Source: an uncultured Methanobrevibacter sp.
Lineage (GTDB): Archaea > Methanobacteriota > Methanobacteria > Methanobacteriales > Methanobacteriaceae
NCBI RefSeq assembly: GCF_900314695.1
Contig: NZ_OMWD01000034.1
Location: forward strand, 1 to 20,276
Direction: 5' to 3'
Length of the DNA: 20,276 nucleotides
The notes beneath the pieces are model-generated. The model searched no databases, was not told the origin of the DNA, and saw only the letters and a list, made by a program, of their open reading frames with translations. The translations under genes were made by a program, and so were the position numbers. The stretch's first letter is position 1; each line of letters begins with the position of its first letter. Positions 7,974 through 14,847 of the stretch are shown here, one piece after another.

Positions 7974-8517
7974 ATTTGAAGTTAGTAGCTCTTTCTTCGA
8001 AGTGTGCTTTTGGAACTCCGCAAACAGGACACATTTCAGGTGCTTGAGAACCTTTGAAAATGAATCCACAGTTTTCACATTTCCATTCAATTTCTTCTTC
8101 TTTTTTGAATACGGATTCTGCTTCAACATTTGCAAGTAAAGTTCTGTATCTTTCTTCATGTTCTTTTTCGATTGCACCTACTTTTTCAAATAAGAATGCA
8201 ATTTTTGCGAATCCTTCTTCTTTAGCAGTTTCTGCGAATTCTTTGTACATGGAAGTCCATTCTTCGTTTTCACCGTCTGCTGCTGCATTTAAGTTTTCAA
8301 TTGTGTCAGGAATTTCTTCATCATGTAACAATTTATACCAGATTTTTGCATGTTCTCTTTCGTTTTTGGAAGTTTCCATGAAAATATCATGGATTTGAAC
8401 ATATCCTTCTTCTTTTGCTTTTGCAGCAAAGTATTGGTATTTAGTATGTGCTTGGGACTCACCAGCAAAAGCTGCTTGTAAGTTTGCTTCAGTTTTTGAA
8501 CCTTTTAAATCTGCCAT
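7972..8517 (-). CDS. rbr: Rubrerythrin (second, upstream paralogue)
   Basis: Same fold and role as its downstream neighbour, peroxide reduction in the anaerobic cytosol. The frame opens at 8532 (MEMYK), but that ATG is part of the ribosome binding site GGAGATG. The Met of MADLKGSK at 8517, six bases after it, matches the start of the paralogue. The product from there is 181 residues. Visible motifs are AGESQAHTKY, NEREHAKIWYKLL, EEWTSMYKEFAETAKEEGF and IEKEHEERY for the diiron site, and CENCGF and CPVCGV for the rubredoxin-type iron. It is the first gene of the pair and has a clear TATA box and a perfect palindrome in its upstream region, suggesting regulated transcription. Confidence 0.95.
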   Translation of the reverse strand: MADLKGSKTEANLQAAFAGESQAHTKYQYFAAKAKEEGYVQIHDIFMETSKNEREHAKIWYKLLHDEEIPDTIENLNAAADGENEEWTSMYKEFAETAKEEGFAKIAFLFEKVGAIEKEHEERYRTLLANVEAESVFKKEEEIEWKCENCGFIFKGSQAPEMCPVCGVPKAHFEERATNFK

Positions 8518-8552
8518 TTTATACATCTCCATTATTAATAATTGAAGTATTT

Positions 8553-8566
8553 ATTCTATATAGAAT
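8553..8566. promoter_or_regulatory. Palindromic candidate operator of the rubrerythrin pair
   Basis: ATTCTATATAGAAT is a perfect 14-bp palindrome placed between the TATA box and the inferred transcription start. The half site TAGAAT occurs again, as GATAGAAT, next to it. The position fits a repressor site, and the regulator is unknown. Confidence 0.45.
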
Positions 8567-8571
8567 GATAG

Positions 8572-8584
8572 AATATATATTAAT
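8572..8584 (-). promoter_or_regulatory. Putative TATA box of rubrerythrin 2
   Basis: Minus strand TTAATATATATT reads as an archaeal TATA box. The predicted transcription start is near 8550, about 30 bases before the start codon. Confidence 0.45.
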
Positions 8585-8649
8585 CATCATTTAAAAATTT
8601 ATTGAAAAATTTTTAAAATTGAGACCCTTACATATTATGAAAACATTGA

Positions 8650-8690
8650 AAAAAAAAATAAAAAAAGAAGAATAGAAATGTTATCTATTC
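8650..8690 (-). terminator. Terminator of the DUF4013-type gene, stop codon inside the stem
   Basis: Arms GAATAG and CTATTC (9-base loop) enclose the TAG stop in the first arm. On the minus strand they are followed by TTCTTTTTTTATTTTTTTTT. Confidence 0.6.
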
Positions 8691-9398
8691 TGAATATATT
8701 AAACCTACACCATAATTGACAAATAACAGGGCAAAACCGCCAAGAATAAGGTCAACTATCACTATACCAATGACCGGAATGATTGCTACTACTGATAAAA
8801 TTAAAGCTAAAACAATCAAAAGAATGGATACAACAATTAGGAACAAGATAATGTTCAATATTCCAATTCTTTTTACGTCCGCAAATACTTCTCCAATGCT
8901 TAATGCATCGCCGATACTGCGTGATATAGCAAATCTTGCTTCAGCAATTATTGCAAATATTCCAAATATGATAAATATAATTACTGCGAAAACTGCCCAA
9001 ATTCCTAAAGATCCTGCCATTTTATCCAATCCTGCTCCAATTGCACCAAACATGAATAAAAGAACAAGAGTAATGATAATTGGAATAATGAAGTAAACCA
9101 ATCCGATAATTAATACTTTAATACCGTCTACAAAATTATTTGCAAAATCAAAATCAGGAATTTCATTAGAGTTATCAATTCCTCTTTTAATCACATCAAT
9201 TGAATAACCGCTCAAAATAACTGAAAATACTATAGCAATTATTATTCCAATGATGGCCATAAATGAATTTGGTCCAAATAATCCGTAGAAAATCCCATCC
9301 ATATCAGAAATAACAAAAATAAGACCTACAATCAAAAATTTTGTTAAATCAGAAAACGGATAAGATATCGACTTTGATAAAATATCACCCAAGCCCAT
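8685..9398 (-). CDS. Integral membrane protein, DUF4013-like
   Basis: The 237-residue protein is highly hydrophobic, with about five or six membrane spans around residues 20-35, 38-65, 90-120, 130-155 and 175-235. It has a short amphipathic start (MGLGDILSKSISYPFSDLTKF). This start, and the pattern of Gly/Ile-rich helices with a basic loop ending in ISRSIGDALSIGEVFADVKRI, resemble the DUF4013 family common in methanogens, whose function is unknown. The start follows AAGGTGA four bases upstream. It stands alone between terminators, so it is probably a single-gene unit. An inverted repeat AACACT-N7-AGTGTT lies at the inferred transcription start. I assign no function. Confidence 0.8.
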   Translation of the reverse strand: MGLGDILSKSISYPFSDLTKFLIVGLIFVISDMDGIFYGLFGPNSFMAIIGIIIAIVFSVILSGYSIDVIKRGIDNSNEIPDFDFANNFVDGIKVLIIGLVYFIIPIIITLVLLFMFGAIGAGLDKMAGSLGIWAVFAVIIFIIFGIFAIIAEARFAISRSIGDALSIGEVFADVKRIGILNIILFLIVVSILLIVLALILSVVAIIPVIGIVIVDLILGGFALLFVNYGVGLIYSE

Positions 9399-9432
9399 TT
9401 TTTCACCTTATTGTAATTTATTTTAAACAAAA

Positions 9433-9451
9433 AACACTATATTAAAGTGTT
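9433..9451. promoter_or_regulatory. Inverted repeat near the transcription start of the DUF4013-type gene
   Basis: AACACT and AGTGTT face each other with seven bases between. They lie about 20-30 bases after a minus-strand TATA-like TTATATAAAA (9466-9475). It could be an operator. The half site is shared with the repeat near 14641-14687. Confidence 0.35.
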
Positions 9452-9465
9452 AATAGTAATTTTGT

Positions 9466-9475
9466 TTTATATAAT
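9466..9475 (-). promoter_or_regulatory. Putative TATA box of the DUF4013-type gene
   Basis: Minus strand TTATATAAAA is about 70 bases before the start codon. The expected transcription start is near 9445. Pattern only. Confidence 0.4.
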
Positions 9476-9499
9476 ATTTAAATATAATGTGAAATTTTT

Positions 9500-9536
9500 A
9501 AAAAAAAGAAAGAAAAGAATAGAATAAAATCTATTC
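9500..9536 (-). terminator. Terminator of mch, stop codon inside the stem
   Basis: Perfect 7-bp arms GAATAGA and TCTATTC with a 6-base loop contain the TAG stop. The minus strand then reads TTTTCTTTCTTTTTTTT. Confidence 0.65.
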
Positions 9537-10502
9537 ATCGACACCGAAGGATTTTTTAAGTAAATCTGCATTAACAAATCCTTCTTTGTAAATTTTACCA
9601 GTAGTTAAATCATTGATTACTACTTCTGCAGGAGCGAACATTCCTTTATCAATTTGGTAGAAATCAAATCCTGCTTCTTTAAATACATCGAAGAACGGTT
9701 TACCATATCCATCAGCAGCGGAAGATGGTAATTGAGCTGCTACATTAGCAATATCATCGCCTTCTTCAGATTCTACATAGTAGTAGGTTCTTCCACCGAA
9801 CAATACTGCATCATTGGTTTTACCCATAGCTTTAAGTCCGTCTGGGTCAACAGGTGCGATTGGTGCAATACCTGCAGCATGTTTTACTTTGGTTACATCG
9901 AATTTAATGAATTCCAACATTTTGTAAGTTCCGTTTTCAACAACTCTTCCGGAAATTTGAATAGATCCGACTAAAGAAGAAGTAGGAGCTACAAGCAAGT
10001 AGACATTTTTAACATCGACATCACATTCATCAGCAATGTATTGAGCCACATCATCGCCAGGCAATACATCAGCTTCTAAAGTTAAGATTGCTAAATCTGC
10101 ACCTTTATCATCATATCCTATTTCTTCATAGGTTTCTGCAGGTTTTAATGCAATAGCTCTAGCAGGACCAGAACCTAATGCAAAAAAGTCTCCTACAGAT
10201 ACAGACCAACCTGCTTTTTGTGAACCTAAGGTTGAAATAGAAGGTGAGTCAGTTTTGATTTTTACAGAAGGAAGTGCGAATTTTTCAGATAAATCTCCAG
10301 GAATTGAAATTCCAACATCTGCAAGTCCACCAAGACAAACTTTAGTATAAAGTTCTCCTGCTTTGAAACTTCCATCAACATTTACACCACAGTCAATAAC
10401 AGTAGCACCATTGTCTAAAGTTTCTACAGCAATGTTCAATTCATCTGCTTTTTCAATCATTACATCTACGGTTTTTTTAGCTTCTACGTTTACACTTACC
10501 AT
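9531..10502 (-). CDS. mch: Methenyltetrahydromethanopterin cyclohydrolase (Mch)
   Basis: Catalyses the reversible hydrolysis of methenyl-H4MPT to formyl-H4MPT, the third step of CO2 reduction to methane, in the cytosol. The 323-residue length and sequence match the family: MVSVNVEAKKTVDVMIEKA at the start, then GVNVDGSFKAGELYTKVCLGG, WSVSVGDFFALGSGPARA, HAAGIAPIAPVDPDGLKAMGKTNDA, and a C-terminal region ending in KKSFGVDE. The start has GAGGT seven bases upstream. It is monocistronic by appearance, with a stem-type terminator at its end and an 8-bp inverted repeat close to the inferred transcription start. Its presence identifies the host as a methanogenic archaeon. Confidence 0.97.
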   Translation of the reverse strand: MVSVNVEAKKTVDVMIEKADELNIAVETLDNGATVIDCGVNVDGSFKAGELYTKVCLGGLADVGISIPGDLSEKFALPSVKIKTDSPSISTLGSQKAGWSVSVGDFFALGSGPARAIALKPAETYEEIGYDDKGADLAILTLEADVLPGDDVAQYIADECDVDVKNVYLLVAPTSSLVGSIQISGRVVENGTYKMLEFIKFDVTKVKHAAGIAPIAPVDPDGLKAMGKTNDAVLFGGRTYYYVESEEGDDIANVAAQLPSSAADGYGKPFFDVFKEAGFDFYQIDKGMFAPAEVVINDLTTGKIYKEGFVNADLLKKSFGVDE

Positions 10503-10524
10503 AGTTTAACCTCATTTAAAATAT

Positions 10525-10544
10525 TAACTTAAATAATTAAGTTA
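10525..10544. promoter_or_regulatory. Inverted repeat upstream of mch
   Basis: TAACTTAA and TTAAGTTA are perfect 8-bp arms around ATAA, 23-42 bases before the mch start. A TATA-like minus-strand TTTAAATAATAATAAA lies about 25 bases further upstream (near 10567-10580). The repeat would cover the transcription start. In AT-rich DNA chance is possible. Confidence 0.35.
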
Positions 10545-10656
10545 TTAATTAAAATTATAGCTTTATTATTATTTAAAATTGTCTAAATGAATTTGGCAAC
10601 AACATCAATATCTACCAGCATATGATGCCATTATGAAAAAAAATCCTCCAAATAAC

Positions 10657-11112
10657 CTACTGACTAGAACTTTCCTGAGCATCAACGCCAGCCGCATCAG
10701 TGGAATTTTTATTGGAACTTCCCTCACGAACCTTAATCAATTTAACTGCATTTGATGAATTGAATTTTTCATTTCCCTCAAATGTAACATTTATTGTGAG
10801 TCTTCCAGGATCCTTATTTGCAACGGTTGTATCTGCTATTCCATTGGAATCTGTAGTTATTGAATAAAATTGTCTTTTGCCCTTATTGTCCATCATGACT
10901 ATCTTAACTGATTCATTGGAAAGAGGATTACCACCAATATCGCTAAGTTTTATATTTATTGAATCCCCATTATGTACAGTGTCATTGGAAATTATCTCTA
11001 TTTGAGATTCTTTAATACCAAAGAGGGAACTTACTGCAAAAATAGCCAATAAAACAGCAATTATAATTATTACCAATGAAATAATCCACATATCTGTCTT
11101 TTTCAAAATCAT
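10657..11112 (-). CDS. Small membrane-anchored protein with an extracellular Ig-like domain
   Basis: The 151-residue protein has one N-terminal membrane segment (about residues 8-33) and then one beta-sandwich-like domain (about 38-128). The domain has the signature of bacterial Ig-like/invasin repeats: NDTVHNGDSINIKLSD, NPLSNESVKI, TDSNGIADTTV and VTFEGNEKFNSSNA. A Ser/Asn tail follows. The same domain style occurs in the large adhesin-like proteins of this window, so a surface role is likely but the ligand is unknown. GAGGGG directly abuts the ATG at 11112. A TTG two codons later (11106) would have better spacing and may be the real start. A T-run at 10636-10643 may end the transcript. Confidence 0.75.
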   Translation of the reverse strand: MILKKTDMWIISLVIIIIAVLLAIFAVSSLFGIKESQIEIISNDTVHNGDSINIKLSDIGGNPLSNESVKIVMMDNKGKRQFYSITTDSNGIADTTVANKDPGRLTINVTFEGNEKFNSSNAVKLIKVREGSSNKNSTDAAGVDAQESSSQ

Positions 11113-11234
11113 CCCCTCTTTTATAAAATATGTTATATATTCACTAATTATATTTTGAAATTCGACATATTTAAACTTATAATATTAATAGATGTTCACC
11201 TCAAAATTAAACATGGATCAATACCCCTTAATTT

Positions 11235-11735
11235 TTAAAATCTGTCAAAGTGGACTTTGGATTTGTCATAGCGAATCTTTACCTCACCATCTCTTTCAGG
11301 CCATCCGACACATATTACAGAAAAAGGAATGCAGTAATCCGGAATATTCAGATATTCCTTTAGCTTTAGGGTCCTATCTTCAATCGGGTGAAAGCCAAGC
11401 CAAACTGCACCCAACCCTTCATGTGTTGCTTGAAGCAAAATGTTTTCATTGCATGCTCCAAGGTCCTGTTCTATCATCCCATGAACTTTGGATTCATTAA
11501 GATTTCCAAGAGTAATGATTAAATGTGATGCTTCACGGGCAGGAGTTGCGAATTTATGCATTTTTGAAATTGCCTTCTTGTCCTCCTTTTTTGATACGAC
11601 AATGAATTCCCAAGGCTGCGCATTGCAGGCGGACGGCGCTTGCATAGCTGCCTTAAGCAGATTTTCAATTAACTCATCAGGAACTCTTTCATCCCTGTAT
11701 TTTCGTACACTTTTTCTCTTGAATATTAAGCTCAT
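11235..11735 (-). CDS. Nitroreductase family FMN-dependent oxidoreductase
   Basis: The 166-residue protein has the family layout: an N-terminal FMN-phosphate motif RKSVRKYRDERV, the helix LLKAAMQAPSACNAQPWEFIVV that packs on FMN, a middle part with EQDLGACNENILLQATHEGLGAVWLGF, and a short end. Members transfer electrons from NAD(P)H to nitro compounds, quinones or flavins, and the natural substrate here cannot be told. They act in the cytosol as dimers. The ATG follows the TAG of the chloride transporter gene with no spacing, and the ribosome binding site (GGTGG) lies within the end of that gene, so translation is coupled. Confidence 0.9.
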   Translation of the reverse strand: MSLIFKRKSVRKYRDERVPDELIENLLKAAMQAPSACNAQPWEFIVVSKKEDKKAISKMHKFATPAREASHLIITLGNLNESKVHGMIEQDLGACNENILLQATHEGLGAVWLGFHPIEDRTLKLKEYLNIPDYCIPFSVICVGWPERDGEVKIRYDKSKVHFDRF

Positions 11736-13295
11736 CTAACCACCAAACAATTCTTCAATTTCTTCTCTAACATAAGGATAGTCATTACTGTCTGTCAGTA
11801 TATTTATTTGATCGCCATAGTTGATATGGAAATCTTCAGTCGGTATCATATATTTGCCATTGCGAATTACAGACACTACAATTGCATTTTTAGGAAATGG
11901 AATATCTTTAATCTTAAAATTTATATAATTGCAATCCAGCGGAACCACATACTCGCTTAAAACATGTTTTGAAGGTTTACTTACATATTCCCTATTTTTC
12001 TTCAACAGCAACCTGTCATACAATGATTCATAAATCGGCTCGTTACCTAAAAGTGTAGGAACCATATATGCCATCAATGATACTATTATCATTGCAACAA
12101 GAGACTCTGTTGAACCGGACATTTCCGCAAGAAGCACAATGCCTGTAATTGGAGACCTTACAGTAGCTGCGAAAAATCCCGCCATTGAGATGATTATGAA
12201 TTTATAAATCAACTCATGCTGCCATCCGAATGCAGGAACAACAATTGAACCGAACACTGCACCAATATAAGCCCCCAATACCAAAATAGGCAAAAAGATT
12301 CCACCTGGAGCGCCTGATGAAAATGAAAACATTGAAAATATGTATTTTAAAATCAACAATAGGACCAAAACGCTTAAAGATGGAATTGCAACACCCAGCA
12401 TATCCATCATAAAGTGTCCCCCATCACTTATTTCTGGAATTGAGAGTGCAACAACACCGGATAGCATAAAAACCAAAACAAATTTAAGCCATGAAGGGAT
12501 TTTAAGATTATTTACAAAATCGCTTGACTTTATCATCCCTACATTATAAATATAACCTAAAACACCGATTATAAAACCAAGGATAACTAGAATCCAAAAT
12601 GATTCAAGAGGAATATTTAAAACAGGAAAATTCAGGATTGTTGATTGGCCAAAAATCATTTTTGATGTAAAATCAGAAACAATTGCAGACACTAGAGCTA
12701 TGAAAATTAAAGTCTTATCAAAACCGTGATTGATTTCTTCAAAAACAAATATCACACCGGCAAGCGGAGCATTGAATGCAGCTGTAATACCTACTGCAGA
12801 ACCAACTAAAATCAATCTAATCTCATCAGTTTTTGAGCCTTTAAACAATTTAGCGATACCTTTTCCCGCCATACCACCAATTTGAACTGACGGACCTTCA
12901 GGACCTAAAGACAACCCACCAAGAGCAGTCAATAAACCTGCCACAATTTTAGAAAACAGAACCTTCGCCCAATTGGCTTCCATATGACCTTTAACTTCAG
13001 CATAAACCTGAGGAATTCCGCTGCCTGCAGAGTCAGCTTCCCATTTGGTTAACCAATCTATCAAAAGACCCATAACGGCAAGTGCTATAAAAAATAATAT
13101 AATGTATAACACATTTCCATGTATTATGTTTAAATAGTTTCTTAAAATGTGTTCTGAACCTGCAAGTAAAAATCTGTATAAGCAAACCATCAATCCTGCA
13201 AATACACCGACCATCATTCCCTGAATCGTTAATTGGAAGATATATTTTGGATTTTCACTTACAGATTTTAGTGTTTTTTCAAGAGTTTTCATCAT
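11736..13295 (-). CDS. ClC-family chloride transporter with C-terminal TrkA_C domain
   Basis: The 519-residue membrane protein carries the ClC signatures: GSGIPQ (91-96), GPEGPSVQIGG with the gating glutamate at 133, AAFNAPLAGVIFVFEEI with the pair Glu186-Glu187, and SSGAPGGIFLP (327-336). A tyrosine at 422 (NEPIYESLY) corresponds to the chloride-coordinating Tyr. Because both the gating and the internal proton glutamates are kept, a chloride/proton antiporter is more likely than a channel. Residues about 445-519 form a TrkA_C/RCK_C-like regulatory domain. Two ATG codons open the frame and no clear ribosome binding site is seen. A TATA box 23 bases upstream suggests a leaderless message. It forms an operon with the nitroreductase. 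Confidence 0.93.
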   Translation of the reverse strand: MMKTLEKTLKSVSENPKYIFQLTIQGMMVGVFAGLMVCLYRFLLAGSEHILRNYLNIIHGNVLYIILFFIALAVMGLLIDWLTKWEADSAGSGIPQVYAEVKGHMEANWAKVLFSKIVAGLLTALGGLSLGPEGPSVQIGGMAGKGIAKLFKGSKTDEIRLILVGSAVGITAAFNAPLAGVIFVFEEINHGFDKTLIFIALVSAIVSDFTSKMIFGQSTILNFPVLNIPLESFWILVILGFIIGVLGYIYNVGMIKSSDFVNNLKIPSWLKFVLVFMLSGVVALSIPEISDGGHFMMDMLGVAIPSLSVLVLLLILKYIFSMFSFSSGAPGGIFLPILVLGAYIGAVFGSIVVPAFGWQHELIYKFIIISMAGFFAATVRSPITGIVLLAEMSGSTESLVAMIIVSLMAYMVPTLLGNEPIYESLYDRLLLKKNREYVSKPSKHVLSEYVVPLDCNYINFKIKDIPFPKNAIVVSVIRNGKYMIPTEDFHINYGDQINILTDSNDYPYVREEIEELFGG

Positions 13296-13313
13296 ATAAC
13301 TATTTATTCAAAA

Positions 13314-13323
13314 TCATATAAAT
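13314..13323 (-). promoter_or_regulatory. TATA box of the ClC-nitroreductase operon, probably leaderless
   Basis: Minus strand AATTTATATG is centred about 23 bases before the ATG at 13295, the usual TATA-to-start distance in archaea. There is no Shine-Dalgarno in between, so transcription and translation may start at the same base. Confidence 0.45.
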
Positions 13324-13354
13324 TTTTTAAGAATGTTTATAAAAAATAAAGTAA

Positions 13355-14021
13355 AAAGATAATATCAGAAAAAAAATTAAGTGGATTACCAGGGTAAATA
13401 GAGAAGTAAACAAAATATTTCATGAAATAACAAAAGCCCTAAGAAAATACGGCTTTGGAAAATTTCTAAACAAAACAGTAAAAGAAAAAATAATCCCATC
13501 TAAAGATGATGAATACGAAATTCTGCTCGATACTGAACTTCCAAAAAATTTAAGAATGATGTTTCAGGAATTTGGGAACCAGTTTCATCAAATTAGGTCA
13601 ATTGTTAAGTACCAGACCAGATATGGTTGGAGAAAGAATAGCCAAAGAGTTTGAACAATTGCAGGAAGACAATCCTCCAGTTCCCTATGATGAAGTTAAA
13701 AATTTTATCGAAAACAAGAAAGGCAGTTTACTTTACTACAAAAATATGCTCACATCCCTGCTTCCACTTATTGCAAAAGCCATTCACAAAATCGATAATG
13801 GAGATATGAAAGTTAAGTTTGAACTGGATGGACTTGACCGTATTGTCAGCAAATTTTCACTGGTTGTAATTATAGCTGCGCTTTTAATAAGTTCCTCATT
13901 GGTTATGACAATTACCAGAGGCCCAATGCTATTTGACATGCCTTTAATTGCAGTTATCGGATATGTCATAACTCTTATTTTAAGCATTATTGGCATTATA
14001 AACTATTTATACGGCAGATAA
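13355..14021 (+). pseudogene. Decayed UbiB/ABC1-kinase-like gene with kinase domain deleted
   Basis: The family are ABC1/ADCK/UbiB atypical kinases of about 550 residues. Here the first frame (13355 to about 13570) holds a typical N-terminal part (KALRKYGFGKFL, then LPKNLRMMFQE) but has no ATG, GTG or TTG start before 13550. At the T-run 13571-13573 one extra T shifts the frame, and the family motif resumes in the next frame as LGTSFIKLGQLLSTRPDM (the KxGQ motif). After PYDEVKNFIE the sequence jumps near 13707-13745 to the family C terminus (KIDNGDMKVKFELDGLDRIVSKF and two membrane helices). The roughly 320-residue catalytic centre is missing. Three lesions make function very unlikely. It is the only plus-strand gene in the window. 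Confidence 0.85.
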
Positions 14022-14033
14022 ATCTAAAAAAAT

Positions 14034-14072
14034 ATGAAGAATTAATTTCTTCATCCCCTTTTCTATTTTTTA
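14034..14072 (+). terminator. Hairpin and T-rich terminator after the UbiB-like pseudogene
   Basis: Perfect 8-bp arms ATGAAGAA and TTCTTCAT with a 5-base loop, followed by CCCCTTTTCTATTTTTTA on the plus strand. Confidence 0.6.
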
Positions 14073-14188
14073 TATTGAAATTTGAAAAAAATGAGTAAAA
14101 TTAGTAAAAAATATGTAAGCAAGATTTCAAGACTATTGAAACCTCACTATCCAATGAAAAAAAATAATATTGGAAAAATATTGATTAT

Positions 14189-14623
14189 CTATTTTCTTTT
14201 AATAACTATAACAGCACCTACAATTGCAATTACAACTAATAAAATTAAGATTGGATTACCAGTACTTAATAAACCATGATTTGTTGTTGCATTAGTAGCA
14301 TTAGTATGATTAGTATGATTTCCAGTTGTATTAGTAACATTGCCTGTTTTATTGGTTACATTACCGGTTGAGTTAGAATTATCACCTGTTGCATTTCCAG
14401 TTGGATCAGTTCCATCGTCATGGTAAGGGACACCATCAGGAGCAACATCAGTCGGACCATCAGGACCAATATCATCACCAGATCCAAAATCACCGGAACC
14501 AGAATAACCACCATCAGATCCAACATCACCTTCACCAGAGACATCTTCTGCACATACTACACCTGTAGATACAATTAAACAGAAAATCGCCAATACAGCA
14601 ATCAATTTTTTAGAAATGTTCAT
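14189..14623 (-). CDS. Small secreted, membrane-anchored low-complexity protein
   Basis: The 144-residue product has a signal peptide (MNISKKLIAVLAIFCLIVSTGVVCAED). A Gly/Ser/Asp-rich linker follows (about 28-70), then a run of Asn/Thr/Gly repeats (TGNVTNKTGNVTNTTGNHTN, about 75-110) rich in N-glycosylation sequons. It ends with a C-terminal membrane helix (about 120-140) followed by KRK. This layout is that of a surface stalk anchored by its C terminus. No folded domain or catalytic motif is visible and I do not recognise a named family. The start follows AGAGGTGA four bases upstream. It stands alone, with a long inverted repeat around its inferred promoter. Confidence 0.8.
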   Translation of the reverse strand: MNISKKLIAVLAIFCLIVSTGVVCAEDVSGEGDVGSDGGYSGSGDFGSGDDIGPDGPTDVAPDGVPYHDDGTDPTGNATGDNSNSTGNVTNKTGNVTNTTGNHTNHTNATNATTNHGLLSTGNPILILLVVIAIVGAVIVIKRK

Positions 14624-14640
14624 GTTTTCACCTCTTGAAA

Positions 14641-14687
14641 ATTTTAGTGTGAAATATAAAATAATAATTATATAACTACACTAAAAT
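14641..14687. promoter_or_regulatory. Long-spaced inverted repeat flanking the transcription start of the small surface protein
   Basis: ATTTTAGTGT (14641-14650) and ACACTAAAAT (14678-14687) are perfect 10-bp arms, 27 bases apart. The far arm touches the TATA box and the near arm lies in the leader, so the pair brackets the inferred transcription start near 14663. This arrangement suits a looping or dimeric regulator. Confidence 0.45.
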
Positions 14688-14694
14688 ATATAAA
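14687..14694 (-). promoter_or_regulatory. TATA box of the small surface protein gene
   Basis: Minus strand TTTATATA is a good archaeal TATA box about 65 bases before the start codon, giving a leader of about 40 bases. Confidence 0.5.
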
Positions 14695-14805
14695 CTCATC
14701 AATATTTAAAGTTTTTCGAAAGTAAGCGGATACCTACATTTAATTTAGACTAATTAACAAATACAAATTTATAGGATACCTGGAAATGAATGTTCTATTT
14801 CCTGT

Positions 14806-14841
14806 CTAAAAAAAGAAGAGTTGTAGGTGAATTGCACCTAC
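14806..14841 (-). terminator. Terminator of the 980-residue adhesin-like gene
   Basis: GTAGGTG and CACCTAC form a perfect 7-bp stem with a 5-base loop, just after the stop. On the minus strand a T-rich stretch ending in seven T follows. Confidence 0.7.
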
Positions 14842-14847
14842 TTAAAT

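Noticed and set aside
7941..8177. Second minus-strand frame overlapping the second rubrerythrin
   Set aside because: It lies inside the rubrerythrin gene in another frame and ends in poly-Phe from the terminator T-run.
11192..11500. Plus-strand 102-codon frame opposite the nitroreductase
   Set aside because: Composition and overlap with a clear enzyme gene show it is a shadow.
14082..14279. Short plus-strand frame with a basic start and hydrophobic stretch
   Set aside because: The hydrophobic part is the antisense of the membrane helix of the minus-strand surface protein, and no clear ribosome binding site precedes it.
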